Below, piece by piece: positions 1-8,635 of a stretch of DNA of 64,000 nt. The first letter of the stretch is position 1. Each line of letters begins with the position of its first letter. Position numbers and translations under genes: made by a program. Source of the stretch: an uncultured Paludibacter sp. (GTDB lineage: Bacteria; Bacteroidota; Bacteroidia; Bacteroidales; Paludibacteraceae); the NCBI GenBank assembly GCA_937897985.1, contig CALCBD010000032.1, positions 123,414-187,413 of the forward strand. The letters are read 5' to 3'. A model generated the notes under the pieces. It ran no database searches, was not told where the DNA came from, and worked only from the letters and a program-made list of their open reading frames with translations.

Positions 1-335
1 ATACCAACCTGTCCGAGAACACCAAGGCTGAAAGAATTCTTGTCAATTCCTGCATAGTCAAACATTCCCACTCCGGCACCTGCACCTGCATACCAGTTGA
101 AGCCATCTGCCAGATCCGATAAGTCCCAAACCCATTGATAGATGCCGTTGATAGCTGCACCATAATGAGTTAACCCGAGGTCGAGTTCCAAACGGTTTGC
201 ATTTCCCATTGGGTGCTGATAAGATATCTCACCACCATAACCAAAACGAATACCAATGGCTTTACCATCGACCTGAGCACTTAATGAGCCTATTGTACTC
301 AATACCAGTGCTAAAGAAAAAAGGATTTTTTTCAT
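1..335 (-). CDS. Outer-membrane beta-barrel-like exported protein, C-terminus beyond window
   Basis: The reading frame starts with ATG at 335 on the minus strand and stays open to the window edge, so only about 111 N-terminal residues are visible. It begins with a signal peptide (MKKILFSLALVLSTIGSLSA, cleaved before QVDGK). The mature part is rich in Gly, Tyr and Trp in alternating patterns such as GIRFGYGGEISYQHP and WYAGAGAGVGMFDY, which fits small outer-membrane beta-barrel proteins of Bacteroidota. The cellular role cannot be told. A TAnnTTTG-type box (TACATTTG, minus strand) lies at 390-397, about 55 bases upstream of the start. Confidence 0.75.
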   Translation of the reverse strand, partial: MKKILFSLALVLSTIGSLSAQVDGKAIGIRFGYGGEISYQHPMGNANRLELDLGLTHYGAAINGIYQWVWDLSDLADGFNWYAGAGAGVGMFDYAGIDKNSFSLGVLGQVG

Positions 336-693
336 AAATAAATTATTTTAATTAATAAAATTCGATGCATTTACATCGATTGATTTATGCAAATGTAATT
401 AAAATGATTTGAATATATGCAGGCATTGAAGGGCTTAAATTATTAAAATTATTTATATGCTTGTAATTCAATTAGTTGCGTCTGTTTTTTGTTGTTTGTA
501 TAAAAAAGAACAGAGTGAAAGTATCAAAAATTTCAATTGTTACGCATCGTAATTAATTACATTATGAAAAAAAATCATTATTTTTGCAGGCTGTTTTTCA
601 CTTTTTTGATGAATCCATGTGATTCGGATGTGTGAAAAAGAATTAATCCGTGTTATTTAAATTACATTTTATTTTTAATTGTAAAATTATTGT
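336..693. promoter_or_regulatory. Divergent intergenic region with two candidate -7 boxes
   Basis: This AT-rich gap separates the outer-membrane protein (minus) from the decarboxylase (plus). On the plus strand TATTTTTG at 579-586 matches the Bacteroidetes -7 consensus TAnnTTTG and would give a leader of roughly 100 bases. On the minus strand TACATTTG at 397-390 is the equivalent for the other gene. I see no convincing -33 TTG at proper spacing for either, so these are sequence matches only. No gene or hairpin is evident in the gap. Confidence 0.4.
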
Positions 694-2085
694 ATGAAAA
701 ATAAATATAAAGACCTTATTGAACAAACTTTTGAGTTTCCGAATGATGAGTTTAATGTGGTTGAAGATGAACTGGAGTGGTGTGGAGTGCCGCTCATGGA
801 CATTATTAAACAATACGGTACACCTTTAAGAATTGCTTATTTGCCTAAAATTGCACAAAATATTCAGAAAGCAAGGAGAATGTTTAACGTGGCAATGGCA
901 AAGGTGGATTATAATGGTGATTATAATTATTGCTATTGTACGAAAAGTTCTCATTTCTCGTTTGTGATGGAAGAAGTTCTAAAACAGGGCGTTAACCTTG
1001 AAACCTCTTCGGCATTCGATATAAATATCATGGAGTCGTTACACGAACAGGGATTGTTGAAACCTGATACTTTTGTGATCTGTAACGGATTTAAACGGCC
1101 TCAATATGTGGAGAACATTCAAAATCTGATGCGATTGGGATTCTCGAATGTAATTCCGATTTTAGACAATAAATTCGAACTTGATCTTTTGCTTAAGGAC
1201 TTCGAAATGAAGTTTAAGGTGGGAATAAGAATTGCAGCTGAGGAAGAACCTAAATTTGATTTTTACACTTCCCGTCTCGGAATCAGATACAATGATATTA
1301 TTCCGTATTACACCAAGAGTATTGCGCAGAATCCGCAGGTGGAGCTGAAAATGCTTCATTTCTTTATCAATACGGGAGTGAAGGATACTGCTTACTATTG
1401 GAACGAACTGAATAAAGCAGTGAATTTGTACTGCGATTTGAAAAAGAAATGTCCTGAACTCGACAGTCTGAACATTGGAGGTGGTTTCCCGATTCAGACT
1501 CATCTGGATATGACTTATGATTATGAGTATATTGCCGAGGAAATAGTAGCTCAGGTAAAAACGATATGTGGTCAGCATGGAGTACCCGAACCTCACATTT
1601 TTACTGAATTCGGTTCGTACACGGTAGGTGAGAGCGGTGCGATGCTCTATTCTATTGTGAACCAGAAGAAACAGAACGACCGTGAGCTATGGAACATGAT
1701 TGACAGCTCGTTTATGACAACTTTGCCCGATACCTGGGCCATTAATCAACGCTTTGTTTTTCTGGCCATCAACAATTGGGATTCGGAATATGAACGGGTC
1801 AATCTGGGTGGTCTGACCTGCGACAGTGAAGATTTCTACAATGCAGAAGTGCATTCGAATGCTATTTTCCTTCCCAAAATGCAGGAGGACAGGGAACAGT
1901 ACATTGGATTCTTTCATACCGGAGCATATCAGGAGTCGTTGAGCGGTTTCGGAGGAATTCAACATTGTCTCATTCCTGCTCCGAAATTAGTGATTATTGA
2001 CAAGGACGAAGATGGTGAATATTTTACCAAACTTTTTGCAAAAGAACAAAGCTATAAATCGATGTTGAAGATACTCGGATATTGA
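694..2085 (+). CDS. Fold-type III PLP decarboxylase, probable arginine decarboxylase
   Basis: The 463-residue protein is a member of the Orn/DAP/Arg decarboxylase family 2 (alanine racemase-like barrel plus C-terminal beta domain). The PLP lysine is probably K84 in YCTKSSHF, and the phosphate-binding glycine loop is LNIGGGFPIQ near residues 260-270. The length and the sequence around the lysine fit the approximately 460-residue arginine decarboxylases of Bacteroidota rather than the roughly 630-residue SpeA of enterobacteria. The likely reaction is arginine to agmatine plus CO2, feeding polyamine synthesis. It stands alone, with its own terminator downstream. Substrate is inferred from family; diaminopimelate or another basic amino acid cannot be excluded by eye. 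Confidence 0.75.
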   Translation: MKNKYKDLIEQTFEFPNDEFNVVEDELEWCGVPLMDIIKQYGTPLRIAYLPKIAQNIQKARRMFNVAMAKVDYNGDYNYCYCTKSSHFSFVMEEVLKQGVNLETSSAFDINIMESLHEQGLLKPDTFVICNGFKRPQYVENIQNLMRLGFSNVIPILDNKFELDLLLKDFEMKFKVGIRIAAEEEPKFDFYTSRLGIRYNDIIPYYTKSIAQNPQVELKMLHFFINTGVKDTAYYWNELNKAVNLYCDLKKKCPELDSLNIGGGFPIQTHLDMTYDYEYIAEEIVAQVKTICGQHGVPEPHIFTEFGSYTVGESGAMLYSIVNQKKQNDRELWNMIDSSFMTTLPDTWAINQRFVFLAINNWDSEYERVNLGGLTCDSEDFYNAEVHSNAIFLPKMQEDREQYIGFFHTGAYQESLSGFGGIQHCLIPAPKLVIIDKDEDGEYFTKLFAKEQSYKSMLKILGY

Positions 2086-2109
2086 TATAAAGCTTTTCAA
2101 ACCAATAAT

Positions 2110-2150
2110 AACGGCAATCCGGATTAACTCACCGCGATATGCCGTTTTTT
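2110..2150 (+). terminator. Rho-independent terminator of the decarboxylase gene
   Basis: AACGGCA (2110-2116) pairs with TGCCGTT (2140-2146) and is followed by a T run. It lies 25 bases after the decarboxylase stop. The last T's touch the stop codon of the convergent rsmD gene. Confidence 0.7.
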
Positions 2151-2679
2151 ATTTGAAGAAACTGAAGTTTACGTTGCCGTAATTCCTGTGAAAAGTAAAA
2201 TGCGGATGTGTGCTGAAATCGTCTTTTGAAGAGTGTTCCAGTACAAACAGACCATCTTCTTTGAGTAGCGTTTTTTCAAAAATCAGGTCAGGAATTTCTT
2301 TCAGTTGTTTGAGTTCATACGGAGGATCGGCGAAAATCAAATCGAATTTGTAGTGACAACTGTTGATGAATTTAAACACATCAGTCTTTAATAGTGAAAG
2401 GTTGTCGATTTTCAAATCGGAGCAGGTTTTGCGGATGAAATTACAATGTTTTTCATTTTGTTCGATACTGATGCAGCTCCGGCACTCCCGCGAAACAAAT
2501 TCAAAACTGATGCTGCCGGTTCCCGCAAACAAATCGAGCACGTCAATATCCTCAAAATCAATCTGATTGTTGAGCAGGTTAAATAATCCTTCCTTGGCAA
2601 AGTCGGTGGTTGGGCGAGCTGTGATGTTGGAAGGTGCGCTGATTCGGCGACCTTTAAATTTTCCGCTTATAACTCTCAT
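2149..2679 (-). CDS. rsmD: 16S rRNA (guanine(966)-N(2))-methyltransferase RsmD
   Basis: The 176-residue protein has the RsmD layout: N-terminal MRVISGKFKGRRI, the ARPTTDFAKEGLFN segment, the SAM-binding loop DLFAGTGSISFE (about residues 49-60) and the catalytic DPPYE motif (about 117-121). The enzyme methylates N2 of G966 in 16S rRNA during 30S assembly in the cytoplasm. Length is typical. It is the last gene of a three-gene minus-strand unit, with only 3 bases between it and the upstream DUF3822 gene. Confidence 0.93.
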   Translation of the reverse strand: MRVISGKFKGRRISAPSNITARPTTDFAKEGLFNLLNNQIDFEDIDVLDLFAGTGSISFEFVSRECRSCISIEQNEKHCNFIRKTCSDLKIDNLSLLKTDVFKFINSCHYKFDLIFADPPYELKQLKEIPDLIFEKTLLKEDGLFVLEHSSKDDFSTHPHFTFHRNYGNVNFSFFK

Positions 2680-2682
2680 TTC

Positions 2683-3399
2683 TTAGTTCTGTGTGAAACT
2701 GCAGTTTTTTATGTATTTCGAAGCCAAATCGGTGAGTGAAGTCCGTTTTTTTACATTATGTATTTTCAGACCACATTGTTCGGTTTCCAGTTCAAGTTTC
2801 TCATAAACTTTTAAAATAAAATAAATGAAATCCTCGTCGGTTTTGAATTCGAAGCTGTTAATAAAGATAAGGTTCCATTTTTCAAGTACAACTACATCCA
2901 TGTGGTTTGAGCGCAACCATACATTAACGTTTTTGTCGTTTTCGAGTTCCACATAATCATTTATAAATGCCGGAATATGATGTTCGATACTTACTTCGGG
3001 GGCTATCCCGCTCAAAACGGCATGCAGCTGTCCGGGAACTGAAAAAATCAGGATGGCATCCCACGCTGTCAGTTCGTTTGTTAGTATTTTGTCGTCGTGA
3101 GTAATATTGTTGTGATGTAATTTGAGTAAATGAAATTCATTTTCAGGGGTATACACAGCAATCGGAAGGATAGAATAGATTTCTGTTTCCAGAATGATGC
3201 GCACATTCCTGAAATTTAAATTCAGTTCGTCAATTTTCGACAATATTTCTATGATTTCTTCCTTCGACTTTGAAAACAATTCCTCGGATTCTGTGCGTGA
3301 AGAAAGCAGATTGTTGTTTTCGTCGTAAGCATATAAAGAAAATCCACCCGATGAAAACCGGATGGATAAACTATATGAATTGTTATTGTTATTGTTCAT
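2683..3399 (-). CDS. DUF3822 family protein
   Basis: This 238-residue soluble protein has no signal peptide. Its pattern (an N-terminal IRFSSGGFSLYAYDE strand pair, a central VSIEHHIPAFINDY segment and a C-terminal domain) matches, from memory, the Bacteroidales DUF3822 family, which is thought to have an actin/ASKHA-like fold. No function is established. It sits directly upstream of rsmD with a 3-base gap, so the two are almost certainly cotranscribed, as I recall for other Bacteroidales. It begins with a run of Asn codons (MNNNNNN). Confidence 0.75.
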   Translation of the reverse strand: MNNNNNNSYSLSIRFSSGGFSLYAYDENNNLLSSRTESEELFSKSKEEIIEILSKIDELNLNFRNVRIILETEIYSILPIAVYTPENEFHLLKLHHNNITHDDKILTNELTAWDAILIFSVPGQLHAVLSGIAPEVSIEHHIPAFINDYVELENDKNVNVWLRSNHMDVVVLEKWNLIFINSFEFKTDEDFIYFILKVYEKLELETEQCGLKIHNVKKRTSLTDLASKYIKNCSFTQN

Positions 3400-3468
3400 A
3401 AATCAGGCAAACGAAAAATAGTAATTAACTGAAGCAAAAAGTGTCGGTTGCCGAAAGAATAAGTGATA

Positions 3469-4152
3469 TTATTCCCAGTTCCCTGCATTATTGTTTGGTT
3501 CAACAACAGAGCCAACACATAAGCCGGTAAATTTTTCGAGTTTTGTTTGCAGATCAATGATATTCAGCAGTTCCTGATGATTTAAATCCGAAAGATATGT
3601 TTTGAAGTCAGCAGAAGCTTCAAACAGAGGGATTTTGATTTTAGTTGCATTGTAATATTCGTTGTTCACCTTAAGAGTGAATTTCTCGTTGTTCGAGAAA
3701 GGAATAATGGCAATGTTTTCTATTGTGTTTACTGAATATTTCTGTGGGAATATCGACTCAATTAAATTCAGATAAGCAGTATCACGACGGAAATTTTCCA
3801 GTCCATTGGCAGCAATTTCAGCTTTGTTTCCACTGCGAACAATTCGTGCAGCAGCAGCTTCGGTAAGTCCGGCTTCCAATTGTTTGTCGGTGAGAGAACC
3901 CTCTTTTAATACTGTTTTTTTCTTAGCTGTTTTCAGGAAACTGATTAATTCATCAAATTTATCTGTATAAACCCCTTTTTGATTTTTATATTCTACTTCG
4001 GCAGTACGAATATCGATTAACCGTTGAATAATTACCTTTTCTCTTTCTGTTCTTGTTTCATCGAATTTAATCGGAGTGACAATACTCATGATGCAAAAAT
4101 AAGATAATAAACCAATTGAAGCTATAAGTAAAACTTTGATTGTTGTTTTCAT
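3469..4152 (-). CDS. Membrane-anchored conserved hypothetical protein
   Basis: The 227-residue protein has one N-terminal hydrophobic segment (residues 6-26) followed by a charged extracytoplasmic region. The piece EKVIIQRLIDIRTAEVEYKN after the anchor resembles the helix after the membrane segment in pseudopilin-like proteins (helix, then Tyr/Asp-rich region), but there is no prepilin peptidase site, so this is only a similarity. It heads the unit that continues into DUF3822 and rsmD (69-base gap). Function unknown. Confidence 0.7.
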   Translation of the reverse strand: MKTTIKVLLIASIGLLSYFCIMSIVTPIKFDETRTEREKVIIQRLIDIRTAEVEYKNQKGVYTDKFDELISFLKTAKKKTVLKEGSLTDKQLEAGLTEAAAARIVRSGNKAEIAANGLENFRRDTAYLNLIESIFPQKYSVNTIENIAIIPFSNNEKFTLKVNNEYYNATKIKIPLFEASADFKTYLSDLNHQELLNIIDLQTKLEKFTGLCVGSVVEPNNNAGNWE

Positions 4153-4240
4153 GCTAAAAAATATTGTTTTTATATTGAACTTGCTTGTTTGTTTTTATGT
4201 CTGAGTATTTCTCCAACGAAGTGAATTCTTTTTCAGTGTG

Positions 4241-4248
4241 CAAATTTA
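4241..4248 (-). promoter_or_regulatory. Candidate -7 box for the 4152-to-2149 operon
   Basis: TAAATTTG on the minus strand matches TAnnTTTG and lies 89 bases upstream of the ATG at 4152. No well-spaced TTG was found. The rest of the 4153-4403 gap is T-rich with no gene. Confidence 0.35.
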
Positions 4249-4403
4249 GAAAAGAAAATTCAATACACCATATCAAATCTCTTTTTTTTTCATTGTTTTT
4301 TACTCTTTCTTATTGTTTTATCTGTTTTTTCTTAACTCTGTTTTTAATTTCTGTTTAATGTTTTTGATTGTCAGCACCAAATACATACTTACAAAGTTTT
4401 TAA

Positions 4404-5096
4404 TCAAAGTATGGTTTTAATTTCTCTGAGCGAATTGATCAGGTACGTGCAGGCAGGTTTACTGCTTCCTGTAACCGGTTGCAGTGGAAAATATATCTGA
4501 TCTATTCCGGCATTCTGAGCTCCTTTTATATCAGCTTCGTAACTATCACCAATCATAACCGACTCTATGGCCATTGCGTTATTCAGCATCAGTGCATATT
4601 CAAATATCTGCTTGTCGGGTTTGAGTGCACCGGCTGATTCTGATAGTACAATATGTTTGAAATAGTGTTCGATATTGCTGCTTTTTAACTTTTTGTACTG
4701 TACTTCAGTGAATCCGTTGGAGATGATGGTAAGCGGATATTTTTGGTGTAAATATTCGAGCATTTCCAGTGCATAAGGCATCAGAGCAGTTTTTGTGGGT
4801 AGAATGTCAAGGTATTGAATACCTATTTGTTCGGCTAATTCGGCATCGTCTACTCCCATTTTTGCAAGCGGATATCTGAATCGTTCGGCCATCAGGAACT
4901 CCTTTTCGATTTCGCCCTTGCCGTAAGCTTCCCATAATTCGATATTCCTTTTGGCGTAAATACTGAAAAATTCATCAAAATCGCTGAAATATCGATCGAG
5001 TTTGCGGTCGGCAAACATGTCCTGAAGTGATAATCTGGCGTTGGCATGAAAGTCCCATATAGTGTCGTCTAAATCGAGAAATACATATTGGTACAT
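4404..5096 (-). CDS. yjjG: YjjG-type HAD hydrolase (noncanonical pyrimidine nucleotidase)
   Basis: The 230-residue HAD-superfamily protein has motif I FLDLDDTIWDF (nucleophile D8, acid/base D10), motif II IISNGF, the lysine in LKPDKQIF and motif IV MIGDSYEADIKGA. Its closest remembered family is YjjG, a 5'-nucleotidase acting on pyrimidine nucleotides, including non-canonical ones, in nucleotide pool cleaning. Length is typical. HAD substrate ranges are broad, so the exact substrate is inferred. It is transcribed alone, upstream of and separate from the 4152 unit. Confidence 0.8.
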   Translation of the reverse strand: MYQYVFLDLDDTIWDFHANARLSLQDMFADRKLDRYFSDFDEFFSIYAKRNIELWEAYGKGEIEKEFLMAERFRYPLAKMGVDDAELAEQIGIQYLDILPTKTALMPYALEMLEYLHQKYPLTIISNGFTEVQYKKLKSSNIEHYFKHIVLSESAGALKPDKQIFEYALMLNNAMAIESVMIGDSYEADIKGAQNAGIDQIYFPLQPVTGSSKPACTYLINSLREIKTIL

Positions 5097-5114
5097 ACAA
5101 TGGTTTTTTTATTT

Positions 5115-5159
5115 TTTTAAATAAAAAATGCGTTCACTTTTTTAAGGAGAAAACGCATT
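5115..5159 (-). terminator. Terminator of the coiled-coil lipoprotein gene
   Basis: On the minus strand the arms AATGCGTT and AACGCATT (5152-5159 and 5127-5134) form an 8-bp stem followed by a run of T's (the A/T-rich 5111-5126). It begins 22 bases after the stop codon at 5182. Confidence 0.7.
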
Positions 5160-5181
5160 GTTCAATATTTTCAGCGGATTT

Positions 5182-6054
5182 TCAATCAACTTCTATCACT
5201 AAGTATTTGCTTATGCTCCAGAATTCCTTTGTGTCGGTAATGATTAACACATAATTATCATTCTCTTTTTCGAGCGTATAGGATGATTTCGGATGCGAAG
5301 TCAGAATTTTTGCACGGGTCGAATACAAGGGGATTGATTTGGTTTTGCGTGCATCGATGCGTACAAAGTAGTTTTTGTTGAAATCACTCTGAAGCACCCG
5401 TTTCTGGCTGAAAAGCCCATCGCTTGTGACTATGTTTTGCTCTTTCAATTCCTTGCGTGTGCCGAAAACATACCAGGCTGTGTGGATAGTTTCATCCTGT
5501 TCTGCAATTTTTGTTTCTTTCTGACTGACATCGGTTTTGAGGTCTTCAATATTTTTACTCATATCATCAACAGTCGAGCCGAGCGCAGTTATCAGTGAAT
5601 CTTTTGCCGAGAGTTCGGCCTGAAGCAAAGCCACTTTTGTGGATTGTTCTTCGAGGGCTTTGGTAATTCTCAGTAAATTACGTTCTAACTCTTCGGATTT
5701 GAAAGAGCTTCGTTTGATTCTGGCTTTAAGTTGTGCCAGTTCCTCCTTGTTGGTTTTCAGTAATTCGTTCAGATACATTAAATCATCGTTGATTTTCATT
5801 CGGGCGTCAGAGTCAAGCTCTTCACCGACAGGTTGTGAAGTAAGTACTCCCTGAGTTTCCTTGATTTTTTCGATGTTTTGCTCAATCTGATTCATTGCCG
5901 AAAAATATCCATCAATTTCTTCCTGCATTTGATGTTTGGCTCTCAGTAATGAGTCGTTCTGAGCCTGCAAAGCCTTATAATCGGAGGATTTGAATCCACA
6001 CGAATTTAATGACAAAAGCAATAAAATTGTTAGGGCAGAAAAAATGGATTTCAT
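5182..6054 (-). CDS. Coiled-coil lipoprotein, possibly Cbp1-like
   Basis: I chose the ATG at 6054 because it gives a clean lipoprotein signal, MKSIFSALTILLLLSLNSCG, with the acylated cysteine in the box LNSC; a longer frame from 6105 adds 17 unlikely residues. Residues about 25-210 of the 290 are heptad-rich coiled coil. A compact C-terminal domain follows (WYVFGTRKELKEQ... to SISKYLVIEVD). That C-terminal pattern recalls Bacteroides lipoproteins grouped with the collagen-binding adhesin Cbp1; this is recollection, and adhesion is not shown. It is probably anchored in the outer membrane or periplasm. Confidence 0.7.
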   Translation of the reverse strand: MKSIFSALTILLLLSLNSCGFKSSDYKALQAQNDSLLRAKHQMQEEIDGYFSAMNQIEQNIEKIKETQGVLTSQPVGEELDSDARMKINDDLMYLNELLKTNKEELAQLKARIKRSSFKSEELERNLLRITKALEEQSTKVALLQAELSAKDSLITALGSTVDDMSKNIEDLKTDVSQKETKIAEQDETIHTAWYVFGTRKELKEQNIVTSDGLFSQKRVLQSDFNKNYFVRIDARKTKSIPLYSTRAKILTSHPKSSYTLEKENDNYVLIITDTKEFWSISKYLVIEVD

Positions 6055-6153
6055 AAATGATTTTACAATTTTTTTGTTGAGATATATATATTTAAACAGC
6101 AGCAAAGATATTTTGTTTATCAGCCATTTATTTGGCGTACAAAGTTAGTGTTA

Positions 6154-6822
6154 TTATTCTAATCCTGCAACAATTATCACGATTTCTCCTTTGGGTGGAT
6201 GTTCGGTAAACCAGCTTGTTAATTCCTGTAATGTTCCCCTTTTTGTTTCTTCAAATAATTTTGAAATCTCACGTGAAACCGATGCTCTTCTACCTTCTCC
6301 GAATGCATCTCCTAATTGTGATAAGGTTTTCGCTAAACGGAAGGGTGACTCGTAAAATATCATCGTTCGGGTTTCATTTTTCAAAAGATTAATTCTCGTT
6401 TGTCTTCCTTTTTTCTGAGGCAGAAATCCTTCGAAACAAAACCTGTCGTTGGGTAACCCCGAAGCTACCAGCGCGGGTACAAATGCCGTTGCTCCCGGCA
6501 GACAAATTACTTCTATTTCGCTTTCGACACACTGGCGGACTATAAGAAAACCGGGATCCGAAATTGCCGGTGTACCGGCATCGGATATCAGTGCTACAAC
6601 CTGACCGCTTTTTATCCGTTGAACTACGGCATCTACCGTTTTGTGTTCGTTGAATTTGTGATGCGATTGCATGGGTGTTTCAATTCCGAAATGTTTCATC
6701 AGAAACCCGCTCGTTCGGGTATCCTCGGCCAGAATTAAATCTGCTTCCTTCAACACACTGACTGCTCTGGCAGTCATGTCTTCAAGATTTCCGATGGGTG
6801 TCGGTACAACATATAATTTCAT
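6154..6822 (-). CDS. rsmI: 16S rRNA (cytidine(1402)-2'-O)-methyltransferase RsmI
   Basis: This is a tetrapyrrole-methylase-fold enzyme. The start at 6822 gives the canonical N-terminus MKLYVVPTPIGNLEDMTARA; an open frame extends 17 codons further upstream but that stretch is not family-like. Diagnostic blocks are LAEDTRTSGFLMKHF, ISDAGTPAISDPG and CLPGATAFVPALVASGLP. It methylates the 2'-O of C1402 in the 30S decoding centre, using SAM. The resulting length of 222 residues is slightly short at the C-terminus compared with E. coli (286) but usual for Bacteroidota. Confidence 0.93.
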   Translation of the reverse strand: MKLYVVPTPIGNLEDMTARAVSVLKEADLILAEDTRTSGFLMKHFGIETPMQSHHKFNEHKTVDAVVQRIKSGQVVALISDAGTPAISDPGFLIVRQCVESEIEVICLPGATAFVPALVASGLPNDRFCFEGFLPQKKGRQTRINLLKNETRTMIFYESPFRLAKTLSQLGDAFGEGRRASVSREISKLFEETKRGTLQELTSWFTEHPPKGEIVIIVAGLE

Positions 6823-6932
6823 TCGGTGATAACTGTTTATTTTTGAAGTAGTGAAAAGTTTTTTCTCAATCAATGTTTATTTTGCTGAAAGCCGCGCCTT
6901 TTAAGGATATGAATTCATCCGCTGAAAGCCGG

Positions 6933-7796
6933 TTAAAGAAACTTTCTTTTTAAAATCTGATAAAAATCCACTGTTGTTTCGTTTCCGGCATCCCAGCCAT
7001 ACTTCGACTGCAGAAATGTAACTGCTTCGTCGAGCGTAGCCAGCTGATTGATGTAGTTCAGAGTTTTATTCATGTCTTCACCATTGCCTCTGAATAACTC
7101 CCGCTGAAATCTGAAACGGTCGCCAATGCTTATGGCTTGTTTGATGTCATCAATTTTTTTGTGAGCAATCGACGCACTGAGTGACTGATCGGCTTTTGCA
7201 AGAATTTCGTTGCGCGAAACCGTAGGACTAATGATTTTGTCGGCAATGGTTGTTTTTTTGCTTTCTTCTGTCGTAATTTTAATGGTAATCTGGTTGAATT
7301 CTTCTGTTCGTTCGGTTTTTTCTGTCGATTCTATAACTATTTCTTCGCTTTCTGCTACATTTACTGTTTCCTCTTCGTCAACTACTGACGGTTCAATCAC
7401 TTCTTCTGTTTCTTCCATCACATTTTCTTCAACCACTTCTTCAACAGAGATGGGTTCAACCGGAAAATCCAGTTCTTCAGCATTCATTCCGGTTAAATCA
7501 TCTTTGACAGGTTCAGCAATTTGTTGAATTTGAGAAGGATGAACGAAGCCGGCTTCAAATTTCCGGGGTTCGGCTGCTGCCTGATTTATATTGGTAGTAA
7601 TTGCTTTGTTTTCGTTCACAACTGAATGCTGAGTGGTAGCTATTTGTTCGATGATGGTTTGGATATCTTCTGTTTTCCGCCGGGCCAAATGTAAAATGGC
7701 TGCAGGAAAATCGTTCATTTCTGCAAAACCTTCTGTAATAACATTCAGTTCTTCAATATTTTTGTGAAGTAAAGTGACTAATAATTTTCTGTTCAT
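6933..7796 (-). CDS. Acidic hypothetical protein with conserved ends
   Basis: The 287-residue protein has no signal peptide or membrane segment. A short helical N-terminal domain (about residues 1-55) and a C-terminal domain (about 190-287, with FRFQRELFRGNGEDMN and FLQSKYGWD) flank a long, very acidic middle made of Glu, Val and Thr (about 85-175) that is likely disordered. I recall similar proteins next to tdk and rsmI in Bacteroidales, but no function is known. It diverges from tdk. Confidence 0.65.
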   Translation of the reverse strand: MNRKLLVTLLHKNIEELNVITEGFAEMNDFPAAILHLARRKTEDIQTIIEQIATTQHSVVNENKAITTNINQAAAEPRKFEAGFVHPSQIQQIAEPVKDDLTGMNAEELDFPVEPISVEEVVEENVMEETEEVIEPSVVDEEETVNVAESEEIVIESTEKTERTEEFNQITIKITTEESKKTTIADKIISPTVSRNEILAKADQSLSASIAHKKIDDIKQAISIGDRFRFQRELFRGNGEDMNKTLNYINQLATLDEAVTFLQSKYGWDAGNETTVDFYQILKRKFL

Positions 7797-7837
7797 ATCT
7801 TTTTTGCTAAAACGACAATAAGAGTTGTATTTTTATT

Positions 7838-7845
7838 TAACTTTG
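7838..7845 (+). promoter_or_regulatory. Candidate -7 box of tdk
   Basis: TAACTTTG matches TAnnTTTG exactly and lies 86 bases before the tdk start. A properly spaced -33 TTG is not evident. Confidence 0.4.
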
Positions 7846-7931
7846 CCCAATGAAATTCTAAATTTGGCTGTAAAGTTACAATTTTAGTAACATAAAATAT
7901 CAAAATACCGACTAAAATTCAATTATCTACC

Positions 7932-8516
7932 ATGATTTATTCAGAACAAAACCATCCGATTCAACAAAAACGAGGAAGTATAGAAGTAATTTGTGGCTCA
8001 ATGTTTTCGGGGAAAACAGAAGAACTTATACGCAGATTGAAGCGTGCCAATTTTGCAAAACAACGTGTCGAAATTTTTAAACCCAAAATTGATACCCGTT
8101 ATTCTGAAGATGAAGTGGTTTCACACGACCGGACTTCAATACGTTCCACTCCTGTTGAATCTTCGGGGAGTATCCTTTTAATGTCGGCCGATGTTGATGT
8201 AATCGGGATTGATGAGGCTCAGTTTTTCGATGAAGGGCTGGTTGAAGTTTGTAATCAGCTGGCCAACCAGGGTATCAGGATTATTGTAGCCGGACTGGAT
8301 ATGGATTTTCGTGGTGTGCCTTTTGGTCCGATGCCTGCCTTGTGTGCCATTGCCGAAGATGTGTATAAAGTTCATGCTATTTGTGTCAGATGTGGTGCTT
8401 TGGCCTATGTTTCGCACCGCTTAGTGGATAGCGATAAACGGGTTTTGTTGGGGGAAATGGCTGAATATGAGCCTATTTGCCGGGACTGTTTTAATAAAAC
8501 GAAGAAAAATTCATAA
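7932..8516 (+). CDS. tdk: Thymidine kinase
   Basis: The 194-residue type II thymidine kinase has the P-loop GSMFSGKT (residues 23-30), the Walker B-like VIGIDEAQFFDE, the lasso region and a four-cysteine zinc site formed by CVRCG and CRDC near the C-terminus. It phosphorylates thymidine with ATP in nucleotide salvage. Length and sequence closely follow Bacteroides Tdk. It stands alone on the plus strand, and its last codons run into an AT-rich repeat. Confidence 0.96.
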   Translation: MIYSEQNHPIQQKRGSIEVICGSMFSGKTEELIRRLKRANFAKQRVEIFKPKIDTRYSEDEVVSHDRTSIRSTPVESSGSILLMSADVDVIGIDEAQFFDEGLVEVCNQLANQGIRIIVAGLDMDFRGVPFGPMPALCAIAEDVYKVHAICVRCGALAYVSHRLVDSDKRVLLGEMAEYEPICRDCFNKTKKNS

Positions 8517-8556
8517 TTCATAATTTGTAATTCATAATTCATAATTCATAATTTTT
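8509..8556. repeat. Short TTCATAA/AATTCATA tandem repeats overlapping the tdk stop
   Basis: Five imperfect copies of a 7-8 base unit (AATTCATA, one changed to AATTTGTA) run from the last codons of tdk into the intergenic region. The unit contains AATT and could form weak hairpins. Such strings are frequent between genes in AT-rich Bacteroidota, and no function is implied. Confidence 0.7.
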
Positions 8557-8635
8557 GCAAATAGCAAACGGTTTTATTCAACTGTAACATCATAACTTTA
8601 AGTATTTAAGCTGAAATAACACTAATTGATTAAAC

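Noticed and set aside
5182..6105. Longer lipoprotein start at 6105
   Set aside because: The extra 17 residues precede an ideal lipoprotein signal and add no known motif.
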